From the NCBI GenBank assembly GCA_028023455.1, contig JAQFVV010012512.1, positions 3,323,935 through 3,387,934 on the forward strand: a DNA stretch of 64,000 nucleotides. The letters run 5' to 3'. Shown here piece after piece: positions 23,301 through 36,163 of the stretch. The first letter of the stretch is position 1. Each line of letters opens with the position of its first letter. The translations under genes were made by a program, and so were the position numbers. The notes beneath the pieces were generated by a model that saw only the letters and a program-made list of their open reading frames with translations, was not told the origin of the DNA and ran no database searches. This stretch comes from Epiperipatus broadwayi. Its lineage: Eukaryota > Onychophora > Udeonychophora > Euonychophora > Peripatidae.

Positions 23301-25260
23301 CATTTATTATCATCTTGCATAATCAATCCATAATTACTATATGGTAATGTCATTTATTAATTCCCTTCCCTAAACCAATTGCTAGTTTTTATTTTTATCA
23401 GTGAGGACTTGTGATTACAGGAAAAAAAAATTAAAAATGACTAATAGAAATATAGTGGTTTGAGTTAATACTTTTGAACTCCACGTGATCATAAATATAG
23501 GCACAAATCAGAAACTAATCCGAAGATTTGTATTAATAAATAGTTCTACAATCTGGTAGCCGTTGATTGCTGGAGTTTACCATAGATGTCACAAGAGTAG
23601 AAGTGAAATATTCTACATTATTCATTACAATAAATTTGTTGTGATAAGATTTTTTAATCAGATGTGTGTGTAGAACAATTAATGCCAAACACCCACTAAC
23701 GATGAAAAAATATTCAATTTAGCGTAGATATTGGAATGGTGAATTTATGTTAAAGATTGTAATTGATTTGCAAGTTGAGAAATAAAAACAAAACTTTTAG
23801 TTTGGTCAATTAAATTATATATCAATTGTCTTCAGTTATTAAAATGTTAAGAAATAATATGTAAGTCATATTTTTTTCTTTGCCTACAACCAGTCTTCAG
23901 GAAATGTTACAACTTTTAGATATAAGAAAATTTAAAACGAAAGATGAACACTATTAATGTCCAATGGTTTTTTAATATAGAAAAAAATATATAAATAGTA
24001 AATTAAAAATATTTAACAATTATAAACATTTTGATCATATTATTAACAATCGTGGAAATTAGTTGTGGAATTAAATGTAGATGGAGTATTTTTAGTAGGA
24101 TTAACTTTAATATTAAAAGGAAGTCTAAGCTTGCAAATGGTTTTTAATAAATATGCTATACCTAGTATTTATTTATTGATCTCACTTCGTAAACAGAAGA
24201 GCAATGGTTTGAATAATATATGCTGGAACCAGTAAAGAGAATCCAAAAGCAAAATATGTAGTTGAAAGAACAAAAAAAGGTACTATTATTATTGAGGTGT
24301 CAGCCATTATTGAAAGAATTAAAAGGCTGAAAATGAGCTGGGTACATCAATAAGAGGCAACATAGAGGACAGTTTTAAACGGACTCACAAGAGATAGAAG
24401 ACCCAGGAAAAAACCATATGAGATGAATAGCAGGGATGGGTTGTACGAATGATGGGAAAATCTACAGATTGCAGAATATAAATTGAAAAAAAAAAATTCA
24501 TTACATCGTGAAGTTGAAAATAATAAGGAACAATTAGATTGACTCCTGACAATAAAATTCATATGCTTTTTAATAGCACATCCATTATTGTCTATATATG
24601 GGACCAAACGTGATATTTCAGCAATAAGTATCGATTATAAGTATGATAGTTTATAAATGTGGATAGATTTTTAATTGTCGTTTTCACTTTTCCTTTCACA
24701 TTTTAATATAAAGCATTTCCATTAAACGTATATAAATTAATTTTAAAAAGACAAAGATGATTTAATAAATTTATTTTTAATTAAATATGCAAATGAAGCC
24801 TTTTAGTCTAAACACCAAACCAATGTTCCCTTCTCAGATAATAAAGCAATAAAACAAAATTTATGATTTAATTTATTACAATAATTTAATAACCACCTGT
24901 TTGATTTCTACGATTAATTTTTAAATTTAGTTCATATTAGTGAATGAAAAATAATAATCGTTGTCGACGTGAATTAGGAATATATTTCAGATAATTTACT
25001 TATATCATTGAATAATCTTTTTTAATTCTTAAGTACATATTCGATAAGATAGAGTAGTACTTAAAAATGTGAAATCTGTTTGGTTATGTATAAATCTAAC
25101 AAGAAATTATATATTAGAATATACAATATTCGGAAATATTGAATTAAAGAGAAAAAAGTACCCAAATGACATGTAAATTTCATCACCCTATGTATAAAAA
25201 CATTTTGGAAAAGCAGGCTTGTGCCATCTAATAATAAACCAACAATGATTAATAAAAAAT
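20361..25260. other. Long A+T-rich tract, no gene recognised
   Basis: About 4.9 kb without a recognisable domain, transposon end or exon. The segment 23360-23600 (ccaattgctagttttt, caaatcagaaactaatccga) faintly resembles the middle blocks of the hairpin family and may be a very old copy. Open frames around 20756, 24347 and 25061 have no support. Confidence 0.35.
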
Positions 25261-25270
25261 ATTTAAACAA

Positions 25271-25336
25271 GCCTTATGGTGCAGTATGTAATGAGCATCA
25301 TAGTCTAACCCCCAAGTCTGGATTCAAATGAGCTAT
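25271..25336 (+). mobile_element. tRNA-derived SINE head
   Basis: gccttatggtgcagtatg (A-box region) and ggattcaaatg (B-box, 25320-25330), in spacing close to a tRNA. Followed by an A+T-rich tail. Confidence 0.4.
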
Positions 25337-25339
25337 ACC

Positions 25340-27100
25340 AAACAATCCCATAAATTTTCTTATATAGCTGGGGTACAGTATGAGTTATTAAATGTTTATA
25401 TATCTGTTTTTAATGTGAAATTAAAACATGTGTCAGGTTATCTGTGAGAATCAAATAACTGTATAAACAAATATATTTGTAATATGTTGAAGCTCACGGA
25501 AGTCGTTCATTTAAAGGTGTAAAATAATTATCTCATGACCCGGTCGGCATGCTTTTTGGGAGTAAATTTTTATTTACTTTAATGCTGTCATGTATGGTAA
25601 ATTTGAGGAATTAATAAACACTAGCGCTTAGTAAAATCCTGAAACAATTAGATACAAATTCCAGGAACACTTCGTCCAGGTACAAAGCTTCTCACCGTTG
25701 ATCGTTATGGGAAACTAGTTTGGCAGTATGCAAAAATTTAATAAGTTGCACAATATAGCATGCATTGTTTAACACAGATGGCAAGTTTGCTTTTTTAAAA
25801 ATAATCATATGGTTAATTTTTTTTTTAAGATCTTGTGATGTTCAACACTCAAGTGATGAGTATAATTCTATTTAGTTATTTACAACCTCTCTCCCTGTGT
25901 CCAGTTGAGAATCGTTAAGGAATTTTGAAAATTAGAATCTACTTCTGTCACTATGCATCCTTAACGTTCTAAAAACTTGTATCAGTAATTAAAAAGTGGC
26001 AAGAATGTTATATCCTTAATAATGTCACAGAGAATTAGTGAAAAACTTAGAATTATCAAATTTAATTGTATAAATAAATAAAAGTTAAATGAACTGGATA
26101 CATTTTTTTTTGTCTCAAAATTGGCACACCTATTCTAATTCACAAATTATCATATACATATTTATTTTATTTACAAATTGTTTCACTGTATCAAATTTTT
26201 CCCCACCTACACTCTTTCAACATACATCCCAGCATCCATTTCAGCTATATCCTATGATCATTTTCAAATCCTATTTTTACTCCAATTAATTTCACTTTAA
26301 CTAATGTAACTATTAAAAATTAGTCGGCTGTGATATACCCATCTGTCTTTTTCCCAACCATGGTATTTAATTATATACAGATAAAAAACAAATAACAATG
26401 TCATAGAAAAAGCTAAGAAGATGACATGAAAAAATTGTATAAAAAGTATGATTGCGAAACATTTTCCTTTAATAATTTTAAAAATATCAAAAGAATGTGA
26501 TTCAAAGTCTCTGTTTTAGTAAATATTCTAGAAAGCAAATTTCCATTAGAATCAATCATTTCTTTCTTAATTATCACTTCAGAAGATATACTTCTTACAA
26601 ATAGCAGAAAGCAAAAAATACAAGAAAAAAAATTATAAATATTAAAAAAAAATTCATATGCCACTGAAAATTGAATTAGCTTAATTTCCTAGTGTTATAG
26701 GTCTTTTTCATGAACATTAATCAAAGTAAGATCTTTAGATTTGACTACTTGTTAAGTAAGATCAGTTGCAACTTTATTACAGGAGCATCTCAAAATTGGA
26801 GGGGTTTATGGGAAGTGATTTGGATATTTTCATGATATATTCATGAACTGAGATTTAAATCTGTGGAGAAATTGGAATATTTCTTCAGTAGATGAGAATT
26901 TCTCAAGCAAACTTATGATTTTTTTTCAAAAGTTGACCCACTCATCACACTTGCACTAATAGTGAATGTCTGTATAATTAATTATTCTCAACTGAAGACC
27001 TAGATTATATGGAACTTTCTTGAGTCTCAGGCAACTTGTATTAGTATAATAATAAATAATAATCTAATTATTAATTGCACAAATGATCATTGACATTTGA
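25340..27100. other. A+T-rich sequence, no gene recognised
   Basis: Patches of slightly higher G+C at 25500-25560 and 25640-25730 give no frame or splice pattern I can support. Confidence 0.35.
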
Positions 27101-27120
27101 ACATGTGAAGTGACAAAGTT

Positions 27121-27184
27121 GAGCTGCGAATCACAGATATTTAGTTTTCAAGTTCACTATTCTACTACCACACTAAGCCATGCG
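27121..27184 (-). mobile_element. tRNA-derived SINE head
   Basis: Minus strand: catggcttagtgtgg (A-box-like) and tgtgattcgcagc (B-box-like). Decayed copy. Confidence 0.4.
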
Positions 27185-27599
27185 GGATGATAGGTGGAAT
27201 TAATGTAAAATACACATAGGATCAGTTGCTGAGATTATATGATGTTTACATACACAAGTGGCAGTTTGAGTACAATATTTTTTTCCAATTAACCCAACAG
27301 ATTTTCATCAGCTGAGAATCAGTCCAGGAACTTTAAACCCTTGAGTCAAATCACTATTAATTATAATCATAGCAGTTTACAGCAATAATGAAGTATTGTA
27401 TTGGACAGCTAAAGATCCCAATTCTCACCTACGCTCAAACATCACATAATCTCCCAAGCAATTAAGCTGCATTTTTACATGAGGAACACATACACACAGA
27501 ATTCATTGACAATTTTCACTTTAAGTGAAAGAAACATCTGTTAGGTTATCATATATTGTTTATATGTATGCGAAAATTATATATAAACCCACAATAAAA

Positions 27600-27747
27600 A
27601 CATTTCTTTTTTAGTTTATTTATTAAAACAATACAAAATCTTCTATAAACATTTTTGAAAATAAAATAATACTGTACAAAAGAAAAGAGGGAATCAAACT
27701 TTAAAAACAAAATGATTCAAAATTCCCAAATGCAGTGTTTTCTTTTT
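27600..27747 (-). other. 3' UTR and poly(A) signal of the 27.8-kb exon
   Basis: On the minus strand, overlapping AATAAA signals at 27619-27624 and 27615-27620 lie about 125 bp after the stop codon. They are followed by an A-rich stretch. This placement supports a real transcript end. Confidence 0.6.
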
Positions 27748-27815
27748 TCAATGTTCAGGTTCAGCATCATCAAATTGCCCTACATCCATGGGTTCTTCCC
27801 GGCTTAACTCCACAT
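27748..27815 (-). CDS. Last coding exon of an unidentified host gene
   Basis: On the minus strand a strong acceptor (ttttattttag) precedes a 68-bp stretch with clear coding composition. After two bases of a split codon it reads VELSREEPMDVGQF, then DDAEPEH and a TGA stop at 27748-27750. The acidic C-terminal tail looks conserved in character, but I do not recognise the protein. Poly(A) signals follow at a normal distance. No upstream exon could be identified with confidence further right on this strand, so the previous intron is long or holds the rest of this window. This is the best evidence for a host gene here. Confidence 0.62.
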
Positions 27816-27829
27816 CTAAAATAAAATAA

Positions 27830-29570
27830 TCCAATAAGAAGGAAAAGTTAATAAGTTTGAGAGATTAAAAATGGCAAATGCTTACAAGATATAAAATAAA
27901 CACACCTAATTTATTCTTTTTATTTTTTTATTTAAAAAAAAAAAATTTAAGGAATAAATCAACAACTTTAATACAAACTATTGTAATTAATAAAAAAAAA
28001 TTAATAAATAACAATCTTAATTATACATATATAAGGAAATAATACAATAGATATGCATTATAATGAAATATATTTTTAGAGTCTTGAAATATATAATCAA
28101 ACGTAAGTTAAGTGATTAAATCAAGTACAAATATATGTTCATAACCAACAAAGTACGGCAAAGATCCACAAATGATCAAAAGACTTGAGCTGTTACCCAT
28201 AGAACCGATAGACATGAGTGAGTACTTAAATGAACATAACTACGTCTGAGAAAGAACAGAGGTTACCTTTTATATTGTCTCATTTTGACTAAGCAGTAAT
28301 CAACATTTTCCTACTCAAGAAATAAGAGGCTCAAGTTTTTAAATTAAAATACATCGGTTAAAATAATTTTAAATGATCTTTATATTTTCTCAAAAAAAAT
28401 TTAATCTATCTAGTAAGTTGAGATCGAAAAAAACTAATCAATCCAATATTTAAAAATAAAAAATAATCTTAGCAATATGGGCCTGCTTTGTTAATTCAAA
28501 TATAAAATGCTAATATAATTTGTTGTCAATAACAACCATACTGAAAACTATATATATATAATTGTCTGTGGATTATAAATACTAACAGAAGTCAAAATAG
28601 TGACATTTAAAAATTACATTATAGTTAGGAGTCAAAATACACCTCATATTATAAAAATATTTAACTAATGCAAATTTGTCACATAAATAATGATTACCCA
28701 TGCTTCAAGATTAAAATGATTTATTTTAAATATAGGTCTTACTCCAATCACACTCTAAGAAAATTGATGTTCATTCTTTAGAAGCATTTACTATATGCAG
28801 TAAAATGTAATAGCTATTGAACACTCAAAAATGCTAATTTGAACTTTCAGAATTGCCAACTTAATGAGGTGTGAAATGTGTTATAGATGCAAATAAATCC
28901 ATTTTTATTTTATTTAAAATGGCTTGAGCGAGGTACAGCGTGATATCTGTTAGCCGCAGCAAATTCATTGAGATTTTTTCTTTTTAAAATTGCATGAAAA
29001 TTATGAACATGATGTATACAAAATTCCCAGCATTTGTTGCTGTTTGTACCCTTTTTAAAATGACATATCGTATGTTAAAATCAGACAAAATTTAGATTTT
29101 TTATTAATATTTTTCTTAGTAGGTTCATTTTTTTTTTTTTTTTATTTTCTGCTCAGTTTACTAGATTGCATGAAGAAGACAAAGGAACAATTTTCATTTT
29201 GGCAAGACTCTGAAGTAAAATGGATTAATAATGTCTCGATGACTCAAGATCTTCACCCCGATTCAATTTTAATTTTTTTTTGGTACTTTAAATTTTTCTA
29301 TTATTTGCATAATTTTATTCTTTTTGTAAATTATAATTTATTAATGTGTTTGTATTAGTGTGGGTAGTTTATATACTTGTATTCGAATATAAAGTAGTGG
29401 TTTGAGACCTTATTTTATAGACATAATGATTCTGAAAAGATTTAATAATTTATTAGTGTGTTTATGTAAGTATTAATGTGTTTATTTGACTTGCATATGT
29501 CTTTGTATAACAAGTAATGATTTATGTATATATAATTAAGATATTATAGAGCAGTGCAATGTAAATTTTA
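27830..29570. other. Probable intron of the 27.8-kb gene, A+T-rich
   Basis: Lies upstream of the minus-strand exon. A small G+C-rich islet at 28920-28970 has no donor or readable frame and remains unexplained. Confidence 0.35.
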
Positions 29571-29581
29571 AGACAGATTAT

Positions 29582-30080
29582 CAGATGTACAGAAAGGTTA
29601 CAGTTGATAAAGCAACCATACAATTTACTGGGCATAGTACCATGTGAAAATATAAACTCTTAAAACCAACAGATGTGTGTGGTGATAGCCATAATGATTA
29701 TGTATACCACATGGAATTGCATGCAGGCAAAGAATCAAATTCTGATTCTTGCCTATGCCTTGGTACTCATGCAATGGAGTCAGTAGTTTTGCCATATCCT
29801 GTATCATATTATTTTCAAGTCTATAGCTAGCATATCAGCTATATATAAATAAAATATATCTCTGTGGGACAATAAATATAACATGATAGCAACCACTGGT
29901 GTGCACAAAAAATATAAACATCACTGGTATACTCAAAAAATATAAAACAAAGAGATGAAACTCATTTTATCATTAATATAGGCAGTAGCCTTTAATTTCT
30001 AGTTTTGGATAGACAAGAGTCCAATTTCTATGATGACAAATGCATATCCACCTTCTGGAAATGATTTATTTTGTATCTTT
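29582..30080 (+). pseudogene. piggyBac transposase fragment
   Basis: The plus strand reads QMYRKVTVDKATIQFTGHST, then KYKLLKPTDVCGDSHNDYVY, the segment around the first catalytic Asp of piggyBac transposases (VDEAMI.F.GR...KQYMP.KP). After a gap with stops, FWIDKSPISMMTNAYPPSG follows at about 29990-30055. The same three blocks occur in the longer copy at 41.6-43.2 kb, so both belong to one family. Ends and TTAA duplications were not identified. The fragment is too short and broken to act. Confidence 0.7.
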
Positions 30081-30779
30081 TATTAGTATGAATCTTTTTC
30101 TTATAGATGCCTTGAAATTTGTTAACTTTTGGGGCACAAAATAAAAATAAAGAATTCTTATGTGACTATTTTTGTAAATTCTGAAGCTATTTATTATCTC
30201 AGTAAGAAGTATTATATATGGTTTGAATGAGAATTTTGTGAGGAATACAAAGAAATTATCAATGAAGATGGAATTTAAACTTAATTAATGATAAATTAGA
30301 AATTATGAACAAACAATAAAGTAATAATTATTTCAGATGTTGAAATTTCTTTTTTTTTTCTTATTTTTTTAATGGTAATCACTAGTTGTCTTAGTTTTAT
30401 TGTTTTCCATAGCTTTTCTAGTTTCCATCAATGTAAAGCTTTTTGCTCTAACACTATTAAATATTATAACTGAAGTTATTGTGAAAATTGTGTCTCAAGT
30501 CAGTTTTTTAAAAATAATGCCAAGGACCTTAAAATAGTTAATTAAAAAACAAATCATGACTGGTTCTCTGACAAAGGCTTTATTATTAATGACTTGATCA
30601 AAATTAAAAAATAAAGCATATTATGTTTAGTAGAATAATACATTTAAAGGCAGAAGTTGAAAAATTGACAAAAAAGCTTAAAAATAATCTGTGGATTAAA
30701 ATTGCACTTGATACAGATCTGATGGTAATCATTTAAAATCTTTTTTTTTTTTTTTGCATATTGAAACCAACATAGATTA

Positions 30780-31600
30780 AAGAAACAGTATCACAATCCC
30801 ATTAAATCTATCACTGGTACTCCTTTACAGGATGACAATGAGATCCCCCCCCCCCCAAACAAAAAAACAGGGGAAAATATTTTGATCATCTTTTGAGTAA
30901 TGGTACAAGCCAGTTTAGTAAAATTAAAATAGGTCTTTGCAATCTTCAGATCCTGACAAGATACATGGAGAAGTTTTAAAATATGATGGTGATATGTAAG
31001 TTTCAAAAACAGTGAAACTTTTTATGAATATACAAAGTTGTGCCACTTGAACTCAAGGACACTTCTTTTGTTCCAATTTTTAAAAATAAAGAAAATAAAC
31101 AAGATTATAGTAATTAACATGGAATATCATGGTATCCACTACAGTAAAGTATTTTGTTGAACAAATTTCCTACAATCATAGATAATTGGTTACCAAAAAC
31201 TTAAATATAACTTTAGAGAAACAAAAAGCACAACAGCCGTAGTTTTTGTTTCCAGGCAAATACAGAAAAAATGTCAGGAATAAAACAATAATTTATATTT
31301 GACTCAATTAATCAAATAGGTCCATATTACTATTTAAAATTAACTGGAGGTCCATCAAAAATTATTTGTACTGTATAGATTTTACATAATGGAAAGGCAG
31401 AAAATGTGAGGCATTTGAAATAAAAATTGGTGTTAAATTAGAAGTATTAGCTCCGACTTCATTTTCACTTTTTTAACTAAAAAATAATCATTATTAGGCA
31501 ACAATTTTATATCAATTTGGAAAAATGATTTACAATTCAACTAGATATTTTAAAGTTTATCATTGGAAAAAAAAACAGACAAATAGAATCGTGTATAAAT
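30780..31600 (+). pseudogene. Non-LTR retrotransposon reverse transcriptase fragment
   Basis: Frames on the plus strand show, in the order expected for a LINE RT: FVPIFKNKENKQDYSN with HGISW after it (normally VPI.KKG....C.NYRGIS), then LLNKFPTIIDNWLP, then ANTEKMSGIKQ, FDSINQIGPYYYL and GGPSKIICTV with ILHNGKAENV. Several stops interrupt these blocks, and the catalytic F-A-D-D box is not seen. This is a dead 5'- and 3'-truncated copy. The wording of the blocks is typical of a lineage common in invertebrates, but I do not assign a clade. Confidence 0.68.
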
Positions 31601-31609
31601 AACAAAAGG

Positions 31610-33440
31610 TACATTTTATAAATACAATTTATATTACAATGGTCTTTAGAACTAATTATAAATGTTTTTTTTTGAATGGGCTCAAGATGCAATATCATGA
31701 ATTTGGACTGATGACATAGTTATGAAAATAATTTCTAGATCATACCAGCAAATAAATTTAAAAATGTATATTTTATTATAAAAATATAATAATAAATTTG
31801 CAGTGTTTCTAATCTTTTTTCCACATTTCAGCATAGACTATTAATGAATGTATCTATCAGATGTACGCAACATCTACAGGGTTAAATTTCTTTATTCGTC
31901 TTAACAAGCAGGATAACATAACTTTAAATCTTGCAAGGCTAGAATAAATTATGTTAAAGGATAGCAAACAATGACAAACAATCACTGATGATCAACATTT
32001 GCTATTACTCAGTCAAAGAATCCTCTGTCTTCAAATAACTTATGCATTCATATATAGAGAGAGTAATTGACGAAAGCTATTTCTTCTAACATAAACAAAA
32101 AAAAAAAAAAATTATTTATGTAAAGTATATATATCAAATATTTTATTATCATCTTTAAAAGCTATATCAAATTTCCAAAACTTTATCTACAATATTTTTT
32201 AAAATATTTTATCCAACACTAAGTGATGAAACAACCAAAAAAAAAAAAAATCTTTGTATTTCAAGATCAGACCGATTACTCATCACTATAGCAATTTTAT
32301 TTATTTAATACCACTATGATCCGTCTGATAATAAATCTTTAATACAGCTGTCTTACTACAATAAAGCCTACTTCACCAAGGACACGCACAAAACAGAATT
32401 ACAAAACACTCATTTTTTTCCAAAAGTATCTTGGCAAGATCACATCACTATCTAAGCATATAATAAACAGCAATACTGTAAACATATACTGACGGGATAT
32501 CAACGTTTTATAAGCTTTTCTCAAGAATTCACTTGGAACACTTTATCACGAATTGACTTTAAGTTCAATGTCTATAATGCTTAGTTTTAGTTTATATTCT
32601 CCTCCCTCACTCACTTTATAGAAATTGATAAAAAAAAAAATTCCAGTGAATTTCCATGTTCAAAAGTTTATTTATGATTATATTCTATACAGAAAAAAGG
32701 TGTTAATTCACCTTTTCTTATGTGCTGAATTGTTGATCTGAATAACGTTACTAGAACACTGTTTAAAAGCAAATAATCAAGAGAGTGAAACATTTAAAAT
32801 AAAATTAATCTGCGAGTTTTAGTGATTTGTCCTTCACTTTTACCATTTTACATCTGCCCCATATGTATAATTAAGCAAGTGCTAACCAAGTAAATATCTC
32901 AAAGCAACTTTCTATCTAATTCTCAACAATATGTTTGATATAATGTAAAAAAAAAAAAAAAAAAGTCTTTTAAAACAATTGTCATACATGAAAAAATAGA
33001 TATCCTAGCAAATTATATACCAATAGCAAATTTTCTCTTTACGAGTTTAAATATAAGTGCAGTTATTTCTTTCTTGACTTTATTTTAAATCGTTTGGCTT
33101 TATAAGAATATAATTATAATAAAACTTGGTGTCTAATTATTGTTTCAAATTGCATTATATAATGCTCAATATTATATATTATTCGAAGACTATGGATCAC
33201 TTATGCATAAGTATGTAATTTTCAATTTTGCAAACAATTATTTGTTTGTTTTTTCATTACTTATGAGAAAATTTGAGTCAAGGAGCAAACTACATGCCAA
33301 ATTTAGATATTCAGTAATAAATTTACATTACAACAGCAAACAATGTATCCATAAATAATTGAAGATACATGTGTATATTAATGGGCTGCATTCTATTGTC
33401 CAATTTATTTTATACAAATTTTCCAGATAATAGCTGTATG
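31610..33440. other. A+T-rich sequence, no gene seen
   Basis: Several poly-A runs (32099-32111, 32238-32250, 32947-32964). The short open frame at 33140-33358 has no support. Confidence 0.4.
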
Positions 33441-33444
33441 TTTG

Positions 33445-33950
33445 GGCTGTTCATTCTTATTAAGAACATTTATCAGACTGGTTATCTTATAAGAACTAGG
33501 TAATGCAAATAAATACTCATTTTACCTTTGTAAAAGCTAAATCAGACAACAGATGGTAGTGATTAATATAGAAAGTATTTTAATAAGTTATCAATCCAAT
33601 GATTACATATTACTAGCAATGTATTAATTACTATTTAGACATTCCATATCTGATTGTATAGTCATAACTATGTTTAAAAAGAATAGAAATTAACTCTATT
33701 TTGCAGAGTTAAATTAGTTAGCTGTATTAAATGAGGTTTTATTTATAAGTGTGTCTGAACATTATCCTTATTAAGATCATTGGTCAGATTGGCTATCATT
33801 GTAAGAAACAGAAAATGTCAATGTAAATGATAGTATTACACTAGTTTAAGCTAAATCAGACAATAGAGGATGGTACATTAATGTAGTTAATGCTTTAGAT
33901 GGTTTAATTATCTAGTGATTACATATTAGCAGGGCATTAATTTTTATTTA
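33445..33950. repeat. Diverged direct repeat, spacing about 305 bp
   Basis: 33445-33640 and 33750-33950 share ordered blocks: cttattaagaacattt / cttattaagatcattgg, agctaaatcagacaa, and tgattacatattagcagg or a close variant. This is an old tandem duplication or two copies of an unknown repeat. Confidence 0.65.
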
Positions 33951-33959
33951 TATAATATA

Positions 33960-35225
33960 AAATTCTGCAAAAACAAGACAAACTATATACATTCATCACT
34001 ATGCTACACAATCCAGAGCAATAGCTGTTTTATTTTAGCACATTTAGATAAAAGTATTTACTCATAATTATTTATTCTATTTAAGATATTAGAATTCGAA
34101 ATGGGTAAGACTTTGAAACTTTTTCAGATTCCAAATTGATTGAGGATTTTTCTTTCTATGCCAATCCAGCTAGCAGTACAAAATTTAGTAGTAAAATGGT
34201 ATTCGCTATTCTTAGATACAATGCATGTAAAACTAATAAAAAACTGGCAAAACATCACCATCTGGCATGATGCAGTCCTGATGAGCATGCCATCTTCACA
34301 ATTCTCCTTTGAAAGTCCTTTGAAAGATTTTTATAGGGGTATTTGATCTATAGTGGATTATGTAAAGGCTGTTTTACAATTTCATCTATATATCAAAAAT
34401 AAAACATTTTTTTTAAAATGTCGGAAAAGGATAACAGAAAAATCAATCAACTAGACCATTCAAATTATTTTAAAATGTTAAAAAGCAATTTGTTTATACT
34501 AATCAGATTTTCTAATTTAATGAATATTACAAGTTTTAAATTGAAAAAATGAAATATTAAAAATTTATTAGGAATTACTTAAAAGCTCTATTATGCATTT
34601 AATAATTTTACAACCAACAGAAGAAAGATATACGTCAGTGCATGATGAATATTTGATGAGCATTCATTACGACTCAAATAACAATAATATCCATTTACTG
34701 AGTTTTAACAAACAAAACTACAGACATTAAAAAGTTAACATAATCTGTCATTATCCCCTAACCAACAGGATGCATCAAGTGTCAGAAGTTTACAGCATCT
34801 CCATAATTTAAATAAAAATAATTTTCCCCCACTTAGCTATTTTCTAAACTTTCTAAAAAAGAAACAATGCGATGAAGAGATTCAATTTTGACATACGTCT
34901 TTCACGTATCTTTAAAAGTATGCTATTTTGCCGGTCAGAATATAATACGTTTATTACTAAAAACAAGATTTAATACTTGGCAAAACAAATATCTTCACAA
35001 TATATATATATGCCATCTTTAGTATACGCATTAAAAAGCAAATCAATTTTTAAATACATAGCAGGCTCGTTCCTCATGTCGGAATAATAGAGAACATATT
35101 CGGTTTTTAACTTTGGCTTATCTTCTAGTTTAATAGTAACTGGCCACTCATTTATTGACCAATATTAAATAGTTAACTGTGTCGGCTATGGGCCAGATAT
35201 TTTAAACGTCGAAAAATTTTCCATG
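33960..35225. other. A+T-rich sequence, no gene recognised
   Basis: 34140-34346 is slightly richer in G+C and open on the plus strand (68 residues), but no family or splice pattern can be supported. Confidence 0.3.
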
Positions 35226-35235
35226 TTTTTCCACA

Positions 35236-35292
35236 GTCTAGATTTGAATCTAGATCTGGAAATTGCAGATTAATTCGCTACTAAAACATCAC
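35236..35292 (-). mobile_element. tRNA-derived SINE head
   Basis: Minus strand: ttttagtagcgaattaatc (A-box region) and agattcaaatct (B-box-like). Decayed copy. Confidence 0.35.
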
Positions 35293-35667
35293 AAGACATT
35301 TGCTTTTAAATGATGTATAAACTTTAACACATTTCTAGCATTTCATATTAAATATTCGATAATTGCTGAGGATATCACTTGCAAGCAAAACACAATACAG
35401 CAATTCCACTCAACTAATTACAGTGAGAATTTTTTTTGTTTGTTTGCTCATTTTACTTACTTGAAAATTCCGTAAATTTTAGTTCTTGAATTACTAAATC
35501 ACACAGGATATATTTACAGCTCAACATAAACTAATAAGTTCTAATATATTATAATAAAACTCTTTATACCATTGTATATAAGTTAGGCATTTTAAGCATT
35601 AAATACTGATGCAATGGAGTATCATGACCAAAAAATATCAACAAGTGATAGTTTCTGTGATGTATGT

Positions 35668-35775
35668 TCTGGTAACAGTAGTAGAGTGGTTGACTCTTTA
35701 GCTTAAGGTCCTTGGATTGCACCTATGTATGTCATTTCCAATACTTGAATTTCTTATGAACTCCTAAGCAATGAA
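35668..35775 (+). mobile_element. tRNA-derived SINE with shared tail
   Basis: A-box-like agtagtagagtgg and B-box-like ttggattgcacc, then a tail around tttcttatgaactcctaagc, aligned with the tail of the copy at 16008-16125. Confidence 0.5.
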
Positions 35776-36163
35776 GCTATTCAATAATTATTACTTTATG
35801 GTAGAATACACCCTTTAAATCATTAAAATTACATTCATCAGTGGCCAATCTAATTCTAAACATAAGAAACCTTAAAAAAATTATAACATACAAATACAAA
35901 AAGATAGTCATACTTGGAGATCTTGCGTTGTAGTGGCTAGTATACTCAATTTTGTTTAAAGACATAAAAAGTTTTAACGATAAATTAAAATGGAATAAAA
36001 ATATAATTATTGAAAATAAATCCTTCTGGCATGTTCATATACATCTCCAGTTTACACAAAAATAAAGATATGATGTAAAAATGATTATAATCTGAATTTG
36101 TGTTTTCCAATCATATTAAATCAATTAATTAATGCTAAAAATAAAATACGAGAACACTCATAG

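Noticed and set aside
23340-23600. Old copy of the hairpin repeat family
   Set aside because: Only two short blocks match; too weak to annotate as a copy.
28915-28970. G+C-rich islet that could be an exon of the 27.8-kb gene
   Set aside because: No splice donor or acceptor fits and the frame is not supported.
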